64,000 nt of DNA, taken from Nitrosomonas sp. JL21 (GTDB taxonomy: Bacteria > Pseudomonadota > Gammaproteobacteria > Burkholderiales > Nitrosomonadaceae). Location of the stretch: the NCBI RefSeq assembly GCF_009833095.1, contig NZ_QRCB01000040.1, positions 1 to 64,000 on the forward strand, given 5' to 3'. Both the position numbers and the translations under genes were made by a program. This document shows positions 55,101 to 62,901 of the stretch, in pieces. Every line of letters begins with the position of its first letter. Position 1 is the first letter of the stretch. The notes below the pieces were generated by a model. The model did no database searches, was not told the DNA's origin, and worked only from the letters and a program-made list of their open reading frames with translations.

Positions 55101-55919
55101 ATGACAAACTATCGAGTAAAACCTGCCAGCACATTAGCACTATCAGATTGCGATCCCGATGATACCGGCGATTACGAAAAGAGCGATGATGACAAGGAGA
55201 ACGCCAGAACCGCTACCGAAAAATTGATCGGCAGACTGAGCAATTTGCAAGAACGCTTGTATGCCCATGGCAGTCATTCGTTGCTGATCGTTTTGCAGGG
55301 CATGGATACCAGCGGCAAGGACGGCACCATCAAGAACGTCATGTCCGGCGTTAATCCACAGGGCTGCAAGGTGGTTACCTTCAAAACGCCTTCCACCGAA
55401 GAACTGGCGCATGATTTCCTGTGGCGCGTCCATCAGAAAGCGCCTGCCAAAGGCCAGATCGGAATTTTTAACCGCTCGCATTATGAAGATGTGCTGATTA
55501 CCCGCGTGCATCAGCTCATTTCAGCGAAAAAGATCAAGCAACGGTTCGACCAGATCAACGAATTTGAGGAATTACTCACCGAGAACGGCACGGTGATCCG
55601 GAAATTTTTCCTGCATATCTCCAAGGATGAGCAGAAGCAACGACTCGAAGAACGCATAGACGACCCTGAGAAACGCTGGAAATTCAATATCCACGATTTG
55701 GAAGAACGGAAGTTATGGTCAAAATATACTGAAGCATTCGAGGATATGCTGTCGGCCACCAGCACCGATTGCGCGCCGTGGTATGTCATTCCGGCCAATC
55801 ATAAGTGGTACCGCAATCTGATCGTCGCCGAACATGTCGTTGCAGCGGTGGAAAGCATGAAGCTGAAAACGCCACCGCCTCCCGAGGGCATCGATTTCGA
55901 TGCCCTGAAAATTGAATAA
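55101..55919 (+). CDS. ppk2: polyphosphate kinase 2 family protein (PPK2)
   Basis: 272 aa. Walker A GMDTSGKDGTIKNVM, Walker B FNRSHYEDVLI, the lid RLEERIDDPEKRWKFN and the end AEHVVAAVESMKLKTPPPPE match PPK2, most like the one-domain class III/PAP type that phosphorylates AMP and ADP with polyphosphate. Acidic N-terminal 40 aa are variable. It precedes a CYTH-CHAD gene by 47 nt; CHAD domains bind polyphosphate, so the pair is a likely polyphosphate module. Confidence 0.93.
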   Translation: MTNYRVKPASTLALSDCDPDDTGDYEKSDDDKENARTATEKLIGRLSNLQERLYAHGSHSLLIVLQGMDTSGKDGTIKNVMSGVNPQGCKVVTFKTPSTEELAHDFLWRVHQKAPAKGQIGIFNRSHYEDVLITRVHQLISAKKIKQRFDQINEFEELLTENGTVIRKFFLHISKDEQKQRLEERIDDPEKRWKFNIHDLEERKLWSKYTEAFEDMLSATSTDCAPWYVIPANHKWYRNLIVAEHVVAAVESMKLKTPPPPEGIDFDALKIE

Positions 55920-55966
55920 TTCAGCAGCCGCTCGGGCTATAGCCGCCTCTCTGAAATTGACGGGCT

Positions 55967-57505
55967 ATGGCTCATCCGGGTATGAACACGAAAATAGAAA
56001 TGGAAATTGAACTCAAACTGGCGCTGCTGCCTCGTCACACCGCCCGAATCCGGCGTCATCCGGTATTGAATGGAGTGATCCCGCAACGCAGGCGATTGCT
56101 CAGCATTTATTTTGATACGCCCAAACATGAGTTGATGCGGCGCGGCATTGCGTTACGCCTGCGACGTGTGGGCCGGCAATGGATACAAACGCTGAAAGCA
56201 GAAACGCAATCGGTTGGTGCATTGACAAGCCGCCCGGAATGGGAGGTGCTCATTGCCGGTGGCGGGCATCCCGATTTCTCGCTTCTCCCGGATACCGCAA
56301 TGAGTTTACTGACGGGCATTACGTTGAAACATGTCGCACCTTTATTCACGACTGAATTTCAGCGCACGACATGGCACATCGAAACCCCGGCGGGAGACGC
56401 TGAAGTGGCATTGGATCATGGCAATATAACCGCCGGAGGGCAGCAGCAGGCCCTATGCGAAGTGGAAATCGAGCTCAAATCCGGCGCGCCTGCATCTCTG
56501 TTTGATATCGCCACGCAACTATTGCAGGATGTGCCGCTGCACCTCGAACCGCGCAGCAAGGCGGAACGCGGTTATCTATTGAGCGGCATTACCAACGCCA
56601 AACCCGTCAAATCAACGCCGGCCAACATACTCCCACACCACACTCCGAGCGAAGCCTGGCATATCCTCATGCATGATGCATTGGCGCATACCGTCACCAA
56701 TATCCCAGGTTTTCTGGAACATGAACCTGATATCGAATACTTGCATCAGCTCAGGATCGGATTGCGGCGACTACGCACCGGTGCAATGCTCGCTAAATCC
56801 CTGGGACAAACAACCTTCCCGTGGGAGCATCAGTTACGAAAACTGATGAATGGCCTCAATGCGGCGCGCGATTGGGACGTTTTTCTGCATGACTCCTTAC
56901 CTGGGTTAGCAGCGAAGCTGGCGCCATCACCTGCCGATTTCTGCTGGGACCAGGCTGCATTAAACGCCTTGTCCGATCACGCCCGGCATATTCGCCATCA
57001 AGCGCAGACTCACTTGCTCTCGCCTTCATTCACCCAGGTCGTGCTCGATATCGGCCGCAGCCTATTAGTCCCATCCTGTTCTCAAACGGCGCAGAGCGTC
57101 AAAACATGGTCGAAAATCACACTCGAGCGCCGCTGGCAGAAATTGCGCACGCGGTGCCGCAATTTCAGCAAACTCGATCCTGATCAACGCCATCAAGCCC
57201 GGATTGCCGCTAAAAAGATGCGCTACACCGCGGAAACTTTTGCCGCTCTCTATGAAGAAAAGCATACCAAGCCGTTCATCACAGCATTGGCGGCTTTACA
57301 AGACCAGCTCGGGTATGAAAACGACCTGCGCATTGGCACGCAGCTACTGCGTTCTTTTCCGCAGCAATCGCCGTTGCTCAGTTTTGAACTTGGCCGCATC
57401 TGTGGCGCTCTCGAACTCGAAGCCGGCAGATTAGTTTCACCTTCCGACAGCACCTGGAATCACTTGGCGAAATCAACATTATTCTGGCGTTCAAAAAAGC
57501 AATGA
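55967..57505 (+). CDS. CYTH-CHAD domain polyphosphate-associated protein
   Basis: 512 aa; the start may be ATG 55967 or 55982. The CYTH tunnel domain begins with the signature MEIELKLAL (ExExK) and has YFDTPKHELMRRGIALRLRR. The CHAD domain (residues about 225-505) has repeated basic helices: LRIGLRRLRTGAMLAK, MNGLNAARDWDVFLHD, HQARIAAKKMRYTAE, LQDQLGYENDLRIG. CYTH enzymes hydrolyse triphosphate; CHAD holds polyphosphate granules. It meets the GIDE-like gene tail to tail. Confidence 0.93.
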   Translation: MAHPGMNTKIEMEIELKLALLPRHTARIRRHPVLNGVIPQRRRLLSIYFDTPKHELMRRGIALRLRRVGRQWIQTLKAETQSVGALTSRPEWEVLIAGGGHPDFSLLPDTAMSLLTGITLKHVAPLFTTEFQRTTWHIETPAGDAEVALDHGNITAGGQQQALCEVEIELKSGAPASLFDIATQLLQDVPLHLEPRSKAERGYLLSGITNAKPVKSTPANILPHHTPSEAWHILMHDALAHTVTNIPGFLEHEPDIEYLHQLRIGLRRLRTGAMLAKSLGQTTFPWEHQLRKLMNGLNAARDWDVFLHDSLPGLAAKLAPSPADFCWDQAALNALSDHARHIRHQAQTHLLSPSFTQVVLDIGRSLLVPSCSQTAQSVKTWSKITLERRWQKLRTRCRNFSKLDPDQRHQARIAAKKMRYTAETFAALYEEKHTKPFITALAALQDQLGYENDLRIGTQLLRSFPQQSPLLSFELGRICGALELEAGRLVSPSDSTWNHLAKSTLFWRSKKQ

Positions 57506-57520
57506 CTGTTGCGGCGCTGA

Positions 57521-58450
57521 TCATCCCTGCATGCGCACCAACCAGCCGGTAGCGGCAATGCCTACTAAGCACAAGATCAGCGCCAAACCCGCATTGCGGC
57601 GATACTTCCGAATCAATACAGTCTGAGAGTACGCTGAAATGATAAATGGTTGAAACGGATCTCTGGGTTTAGCGATGATGTTCATATCGGGCTCCAGCGC
57701 CAATTGATCATGAAGCTTTTGTGCTTCTGATCGCGCTTCCTGACGAGCCACTTCCCATTCTTCCTGGTCGATTTGGCCATCCTTATTTGTATCAAAACGG
57801 TTTTTCAGTTGTTCTTGATCCTGCTTCCAATCGTTGATCAGATTAATCATCACGTCGCGGATGGATTTTTGCGCAGTGGCCGACAACGTACTAAATTGCC
57901 CGAGTATGTAGAGCGGTTGGCTGGGCAGAATCAGCCATTCGCAATAACGATAGCTGTTGGTCGCCGCGTGAATGATGGATTGGCTTTCCAGCAATTGCGT
58001 GCGGGTCGGCCATTCCGTGTTGCCATACCACACCAGTTTTTGGTGACTGTTGACTTCGGCGGCCTCGGGGTCGACATAACAACTGTTTTTTCCATCAATC
58101 AGCTTGAACCGGTGATTGCTGATGTTTTTATAGACAACATTCCAGCGCGTTTGCGTGCGGCCGTTGTCGACGAATGTTTCCTGCTGCTCGATCTGGCTTC
58201 GGTACCACAGACAGGGGTGATTGGAAAGCGGTGAATAAAGGGGCTGGTCATCGATAAATTGCCCTTTCCCTTCCAATTCGATATATCCCTGATGCGCAGA
58301 CCGCAGTTTTGCGGTAGGCGTATCTTCAATGATCCGTAATCGCTTCCAGTTGCGCATGAACAGATAGAAACTGACCACTGCAACGAGCAGGGATGCCAAC
58401 ACCATGAATTGATGATCTTCAGCAGAAAGACCTGCTAACATTTCGTTCAC
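57521..58450 (-). CDS. GIDE-domain membrane protein with EF-hand
   Basis: 309 aa. N-terminal helix (about 15-33) and C-terminal helix (about 285-303) bracket a large loop with the GIDE/E3-ligase-like pattern GYIELEGKGQFIDDQPLYSPLSNHPCLWYR, TRWNVVYKNISNHRFKLIDG and YRYCEWLILPSQPLYILGQF (split segments). A canonical EF-hand DTNKDGQIDQEEW sits at about residue 218-230, suggesting calcium binding. Bacterial GIDE proteins lack the RING finger; function unknown. It pairs with lemA, 15 nt downstream. Confidence 0.8.
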   Translation of the reverse strand: MNEMLAGLSAEDHQFMVLASLLVAVVSFYLFMRNWKRLRIIEDTPTAKLRSAHQGYIELEGKGQFIDDQPLYSPLSNHPCLWYRSQIEQQETFVDNGRTQTRWNVVYKNISNHRFKLIDGKNSCYVDPEAAEVNSHQKLVWYGNTEWPTRTQLLESQSIIHAATNSYRYCEWLILPSQPLYILGQFSTLSATAQKSIRDVMINLINDWKQDQEQLKNRFDTNKDGQIDQEEWEVARQEARSEAQKLHDQLALEPDMNIIAKPRDPFQPFIISAYSQTVLIRKYRRNAGLALILCLVGIAATGWLVRMQG

Positions 58451-58465
58451 TTCGAATGACCTGGC

Positions 58466-59038
58466 TCAGCCAAATAGCTTAGCGATACTCACATCCTGCT
58501 TTTCGACATCGCTGAACTCCAGCAAATCGCGCGGCATGAACTTGAACCACTGCGCGACGATGATGTCCGGAAACTGTTCAATTCGCACATTGTTGATCCT
58601 GACCGCTTCATTGTAATATTCGCGGCGATCTGCAATGCTGTTTTCCAAGCCGGTGATGCGGGCTTGTAAATGCTGAAATTTATCGCTCGCAGTCAATTCA
58701 GGATAATCTTCAGCTACCGCGAACAGACTCCCCAAACCCATGCGCAGCATATTTTCCGCCGAACCCAGCGCGCTCATATTGCCGGCCTCACGTGCAGTCG
58801 CCACCTGCGAACGGGCAGCTATCACCTGCTTCAAGGTTTCCTGTTCAAACCCCATGTATTGCTTGCAAGTTTCGACCAATTTTGGAAGCTCGTCATGTCG
58901 CTGCTTCAACAGAATATCGATATTCGACCATGCCTGCGAAACACTGTGCTTGATATCGACCAACCGGTTATAAATCATGACGCCATAAATCGCGACGATC
59001 ATCATCAGCGCCAAAGCAATATAGACGACAATATCCAA
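58466..59038 (-). CDS. lemA: LemA-family protein
   Basis: 190 aa from a TTG at 59038, which has AGGAGAG about 5 nt upstream; an earlier TTG at 59068 would put that ribosome site inside the gene. One N-terminal membrane helix, then the LemA helical bundle (MIYNRLVDIKHSVSQAWSNI, LLKQRHDELPKLVETCKQYM, AAREAGNMSALG-like spacing, LQARITGLENSIADRREYYN, FPDIIVAQWFKFMPRDLLEF). LemA proteins are surface or membrane helical proteins often beside GIDE or peptidase genes; role unsettled. Confidence 0.92.
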   Translation of the reverse strand: MDIVVYIALALMMIVAIYGVMIYNRLVDIKHSVSQAWSNIDILLKQRHDELPKLVETCKQYMGFEQETLKQVIAARSQVATAREAGNMSALGSAENMLRMGLGSLFAVAEDYPELTASDKFQHLQARITGLENSIADRREYYNEAVRINNVRIEQFPDIIVAQWFKFMPRDLLEFSDVEKQDVSIAKLFG

Positions 59039-59252
59039 TCTATCTCTCCTGTAAATGATTTCTGTCAAATATACCTCAAAGATAAATTTGAAAATTAATC
59101 AATAAGAAGCCTGTACAGGTTTTATTTTCAACATTGCCCATCCTGCTGTTATCATGTCATACGATACGGGGAAAACGCCAATGATGTTGACGAGCCGTGA
59201 TGCGCTTCTTAAGCTATCTGACTCTGAAAATAAGATCAAATAGGAGTCATGC

Positions 59253-59624
59253 ATGAATCGTTCAAGGAAAATGAATCCATTATTGAAAAATACGTTATAT
59301 ATTCTTCTGGTCATGGGTTGTTCAGAAATATCGGCGCAACCCGATGTTGTCAAACCGGTCGTCATCGTGGTCGGCGATCAGAACCTGGAAGGCTGCGAAT
59401 CACTCGGTAAAGTCAGAGGCTCCTCCAGCGAAAACGAATCTGCGGACGACGATGCTCCCTATGTCGAGCGGTTGATCAAGGCGAGAAATCATTTAAGAGC
59501 GGAGGCTCAGAAGCTTGGAGCCAATACTGTGCATATCATTAATTCCAATACCAGTGGCAAGTATGAGGTTCCCGGCACCAACAAGGAAATCGTTCATGTG
59601 GGCAATGCGTATCGGTGCGAATGA
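59253..59624 (+). CDS. DUF4156-like lipoprotein
   Basis: 123 aa with AGGAG upstream of ATG 59253. A lipobox-like LVMGCS ends the signal. The mature domain has GDQNLEGCESLGKVRGSS, LRAEAQKLGANTVHIINS and VGNAYRCE, the DUF4156 pattern with two Cys likely forming a disulfide. Outer-membrane or periplasmic, function unknown; common in Gram-negative stress regulons. Confidence 0.82.
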   Translation: MNRSRKMNPLLKNTLYILLVMGCSEISAQPDVVKPVVIVVGDQNLEGCESLGKVRGSSSENESADDDAPYVERLIKARNHLRAEAQKLGANTVHIINSNTSGKYEVPGTNKEIVHVGNAYRCE

Positions 59625-59679
59625 ACTCTAAACCCTATGTGCTGGCTGGTCCCGAACTTACTCGAAGGGTAACACTGCC

Positions 59680-60960
59680 ATGTTAGATATCATTATTGCA
59701 ATTTTCCTGATTTATGCGCTGTTTGCAGGTTTGATCAGTGGCATTAACGAATTGATAGCCCAAATGGCTGAAATGCGCGGCAAGGTATTATTCGAAGGCG
59801 TGGCGATGATGCTGGGTGAATTACCCAAAAACAATGGTATCAAGCGATTCACGACCTCATTATTGCGTAAGTTTGGCTTGGTAGAACCTTCTCTGGCACC
59901 TGGAGCGCATTTGACTCAAACCCTTTATGACCATCCATTGATCGACACGCTTTCTCAACCCGGTTCAAAACCATCCTATATTTCTCCAGCTTCTTTTTCG
60001 TCGGCGCTGGTGCAAGTGTTATCGAATGGTTCATGGTCATCACTGCGGCAGAAGCTTGATCAGCGCGATTCACCCTTGGGGAAGCTGCTCGGGCCCATGC
60101 TGGATGAAGCCAATGGCGATCTGGAAAAATTCAAGGTTAAAGTGGAAGCTCATTTCAATGAAGTGATGGATAGAGTGGGTGGATGGTACAAACGCCGCAC
60201 TCAGGCCATTATGCTTTTACTTGGATTTTTTCTCGCGATCGTGTTCAATGTGGACAGCATCTATATCGCGCAGCGATTGCAAAATGATCCGCAACTTGTC
60301 ACCAAACTGGTGCAAGTTGCTGAGAAGGTTTCGGAAAAAAGCACGGATCAGATTCCTGAAAAAAGCAATACCAGCCAGAACCAGGATCTGAAAAATCAGC
60401 TTGAGTATTTGAATCTTCAAATTCAGGAATTCAAAAGCCTTGGATTGCCGATCGGCTGGGCTATATTGCCCGACGATGCAGATTCCCATTTTATGATTGC
60501 CTATCAGCCCTTACAGAACCCGCTCTTGAGTTGGATTGGATGGTTTCTGACAGCACTGGCTGGCGCCTTGGGTGCACCCTTCTGGTTTGACGCCCTCTCG
60601 AATCTTTTCGCAATCCGCGGCACCGGCAAAAAACCGGAAGAATCAATCCCTACCGCACTCATTCCAGCAGTACCCACGATTCAGGTCATCGTGCCGCCTG
60701 TCAATAACAACATGGCCCCTCCCAGCGATGTTGCTCTGAACGACTATGAAACCAGCGCATTGAATGCGGCAAATATCGAACGCTTACAGCGGATACTCGG
60801 TATTCCTGAATCGCACATACACGGCAAATTGAGCGAGGAGCTTCGTGCTGCGCTACGCGACTGGCAACGGATCAACGGGAGAACCATTACAGGCCAGTTC
60901 GACGAATCGACGGTACGGGCGCTCTTTGAGCTTGAAGCCACCAAAGAATCTCAGACATGA
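59680..60960 (+). CDS. membrane protein with C-terminal peptidoglycan-binding-like domain
   Basis: 426 aa. N-terminal helix (about 3-22), a soluble segment with a YISPASFSSALVQVL motif, a central helix (about 174-192), a coiled-coil stretch (QIPEKSNTSQNQDLKNQLEYL), another helix (about 282-305) and a C-terminal PG_binding_1-like domain (IERLQRILGIPESHIHGKLSEELRAALRDWQ, then GRTITGQFDESTVRAL). It may link envelope and cell wall. No catalytic motif. The central family is not recognised. Confidence 0.7.
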   Translation: MLDIIIAIFLIYALFAGLISGINELIAQMAEMRGKVLFEGVAMMLGELPKNNGIKRFTTSLLRKFGLVEPSLAPGAHLTQTLYDHPLIDTLSQPGSKPSYISPASFSSALVQVLSNGSWSSLRQKLDQRDSPLGKLLGPMLDEANGDLEKFKVKVEAHFNEVMDRVGGWYKRRTQAIMLLLGFFLAIVFNVDSIYIAQRLQNDPQLVTKLVQVAEKVSEKSTDQIPEKSNTSQNQDLKNQLEYLNLQIQEFKSLGLPIGWAILPDDADSHFMIAYQPLQNPLLSWIGWFLTALAGALGAPFWFDALSNLFAIRGTGKKPEESIPTALIPAVPTIQVIVPPVNNNMAPPSDVALNDYETSALNAANIERLQRILGIPESHIHGKLSEELRAALRDWQRINGRTITGQFDESTVRALFELEATKESQT

Positions 60961-61227
60961 AATTGACTTCGATTCAATTCTGGCCCATTACCCTGACCTA
61001 TGTCACTACGCATTGCTATCGATAGCGTGAAAACAAAATTTATGTTGGCCCGAATCTTTGGGGAATGTTAACATCACTTTTCTGTTTTTACTCCAACCTC
61101 TGACTTGAGCCATACAATTGATTTAATTAATATTCAAGCTATTTGATACTGTGTTCACAATAATGAGTACTGAGCTTTAGCAGTCGTCTTTAACAACTTT
61201 TATGATCCCATTTTTACGAGGTACTGA

Positions 61228-61539
61228 ATGAACAAATCCATAACGTTTTTATCGCTCATTTTATATTTACTTCTGGCAGGCTGCTCAGGGCAACCAGGAA
61301 CTGCCGAAAAACTCGGGAAAGAAATAGATAAATCCATCGAGAACAGCAAAGAAACCTTACATACAATAACTGAGAAAGCCGCCGAGAAAATCGAACATAT
61401 AGAGCACGCCGTCGAGAAATCTACTGCACGAGCAGAAAAAAATATCGATGAGACTCTGGAAAAAGCTGCTGAAAAAATTGAAGAAGTCGTGGAAGCAGCA
61501 AAAGAAAAGACCAGTGATGCTCGTAGCCATCAAAAATAA
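61228..61539 (+). CDS. coiled-coil lipoprotein
   Basis: 103 aa with a lipobox LLAGCS and ACGAGG upstream of ATG 61228. The mature part is an extended charged helix of Lys, Glu, Ala with heptad repeats (EKAAEKIEHIEHAVEKSTAR, DETLEKAAEKIEEVVEAAKE). It could span from outer membrane to wall like Lpp-class proteins, though it lacks the Lpp terminal lysine. Function inferred from shape only. Confidence 0.75.
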   Translation: MNKSITFLSLILYLLLAGCSGQPGTAEKLGKEIDKSIENSKETLHTITEKAAEKIEHIEHAVEKSTARAEKNIDETLEKAAEKIEEVVEAAKEKTSDARSHQK

Positions 61540-61606
61540 TCGTTACGTTGAGTTTGATTTAGTCGCGGCGAAATCAGAGTTTCTTCAGGAAATACTGATT
61601 AATTTC

Positions 61607-61691
61607 GCGAACGCAATGAAGTGATAAACGCACCGAGCGACAAATATCAACAAAATACGGGAAAGAAAGTACCGTTCAACGAAGCAATTTG
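61607..61691. repeat. dispersed intergenic repeat, copy B
   Basis: About 85 bp aligning by eye with 31073-31167 in the same orientation, both just past the 3' end of a minus-strand gene. Shared text includes GCRAACG-RATGAAG-GATA and AAAGTACC-CAACGAAGC-ATT. See copy A. Confidence 0.4.
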
Positions 61692-61723
61692 TTCGCGAAG
61701 TCGATCAATCAGCGTTTACAAGG

Positions 61724-62491
61724 TTATTTTATTGCATTACGATGCTGTGTAGACAGCTCTTCTATCAGACCTATAAGCCTGGCATGATGACTGCCTTGCC
61801 AGTAAAGCCGCTGGCACTGCGAACACATCAAGAAATGCTGATAATACTGCCTGGTTAATGGCTCGAGACGATGCTCGATCATTCTTTTATCGATCTTCCG
61901 AAACAGACCGTTACAATGGGTACAACGCGTCAATGGTTTGATCTGAGGATATAAATCAAACTTATTCAGTACTTCTTTAGTTTGTGTCATCGGCGCATCC
62001 GCGCGAACATAATATCCATAAACGATGATCTTACGCCGTAACAATGAGCGATCACGCGTAAGGACGATTCTTTGCTCTTCACTGGAGATTCGGGCGATGT
62101 CGTCATCGGCATAATCATTTTGATAACCGCAATCCATCCCCAGCAATCTTAAATTACGCGCTAACTTTCCCAGATTGACATCCACGATAAATTTGAGCGG
62201 TGGTAATAATGCCGGACGAAGCTGCGACAATCCCGTTGCAGTCAAATTAGGACAAGCAGGATAAACCTGAATATAGTCGCCATCCCGCACGATATAGTTG
62301 AAGTCTACCGCACTACCATTGACGAGCATCAGAGCGATCTCAGTGTGAGGAACATTGAAAGCTTCAATCATATCCTTGATTGAAGCTTTCCGATCCAGGG
62401 TGTGACTCATTTCAGCATGGCGCAATACCGGTCGAACAAAATCATTCAATGACTGATAGAAGCGCAGCTTTATCCCTGCCATGAGCATCAC
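61724..62491 (-). CDS. Mut7-C RNase domain protein with ubiquitin-like N-terminus
   Basis: 255 aa. Residues about 1-85 form a beta-grasp (ubiquitin/MoaD-like) domain (IKLRFYQSLNDFVRP, PHTEIALMLVNGSAVDFNYIV, DGDYIQVYP). The rest is the PIN-like Mut7-C nuclease: FIVDVNLGKLARNLRLLGMDC, EQRIVLTRDRSLLRR with acidic metal ligands, and a zinc ribbon CTHCNGLF, CSQCQRLYWQGSH. This two-domain fusion is a known family of RNase-fold proteins. Predicted RNA nuclease. Start may be internal (MAGIKLRF). Confidence 0.88.
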   Translation of the reverse strand: MMLMAGIKLRFYQSLNDFVRPVLRHAEMSHTLDRKASIKDMIEAFNVPHTEIALMLVNGSAVDFNYIVRDGDYIQVYPACPNLTATGLSQLRPALLPPLKFIVDVNLGKLARNLRLLGMDCGYQNDYADDDIARISSEEQRIVLTRDRSLLRRKIIVYGYYVRADAPMTQTKEVLNKFDLYPQIKPLTRCTHCNGLFRKIDKRMIEHRLEPLTRQYYQHFLMCSQCQRLYWQGSHHARLIGLIEELSTQHRNAIK

Positions 62492-62601
62492 TATTTTTAT
62501 GCTAGTTTGATCAAGATCAAAACTTCACACAAGTGTAGTCGGTAATCTGTAACCGTTGTAACAAAACAAATCAACTATTAATTTATAACTAAAGGTTTTA
62601 T

Positions 62602-62793
62602 ATGAGAATCAAATATTTATTTGTAGCATCTGCTGTAATCATTTTAGTTGCCTGCGGTGGCAAACCTACAGCGCCGGAAACACCTAATCCTGATGCATAT
62701 GGCAAAACCATACAGCCTTTCCATCAAATTCCAGCGGGTGATCAGGAAGGCGGCGGGAAAGCAAGATCTACTGAAGAGAAATCAAATTATTAG
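62602..62793 (+). CDS. mini-lipoprotein
   Basis: 63 aa, AAAGG upstream of ATG 62602. Signal with lipobox LVACG, then a mature part of about 45 residues rich in Pro, Gly, Thr and Glu (KPTAPETPNPDAYGKTIQPF). Followed 11 nt later by a very strong terminator, which supports it being an independent transcription unit. No family recognised. Confidence 0.7.
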   Translation: MRIKYLFVASAVIILVACGGKPTAPETPNPDAYGKTIQPFHQIPAGDQEGGGKARSTEEKSNY

Positions 62794-62804
62794 GTGCCAA
62801 CCAT

Positions 62805-62862
62805 CCAGTGTTCTATAGTTGACCTTGCATTAAACCCCGGCTATAGAACACTGGTTTTTTTA
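62805..62862 (+). terminator. strong rho-independent terminator
   Basis: CCAGTGTTCTATAG and CTATAGAACACTGG (14 bp, perfect) flank a 22-nt loop and are followed by an uninterrupted T-run. It ends the mini-lipoprotein transcript. Confidence 0.95.
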
Positions 62863-62901
62863 TTCTATCATTCAACGCGTCAATCCCTGCAAGCAGCTCC
62901 G

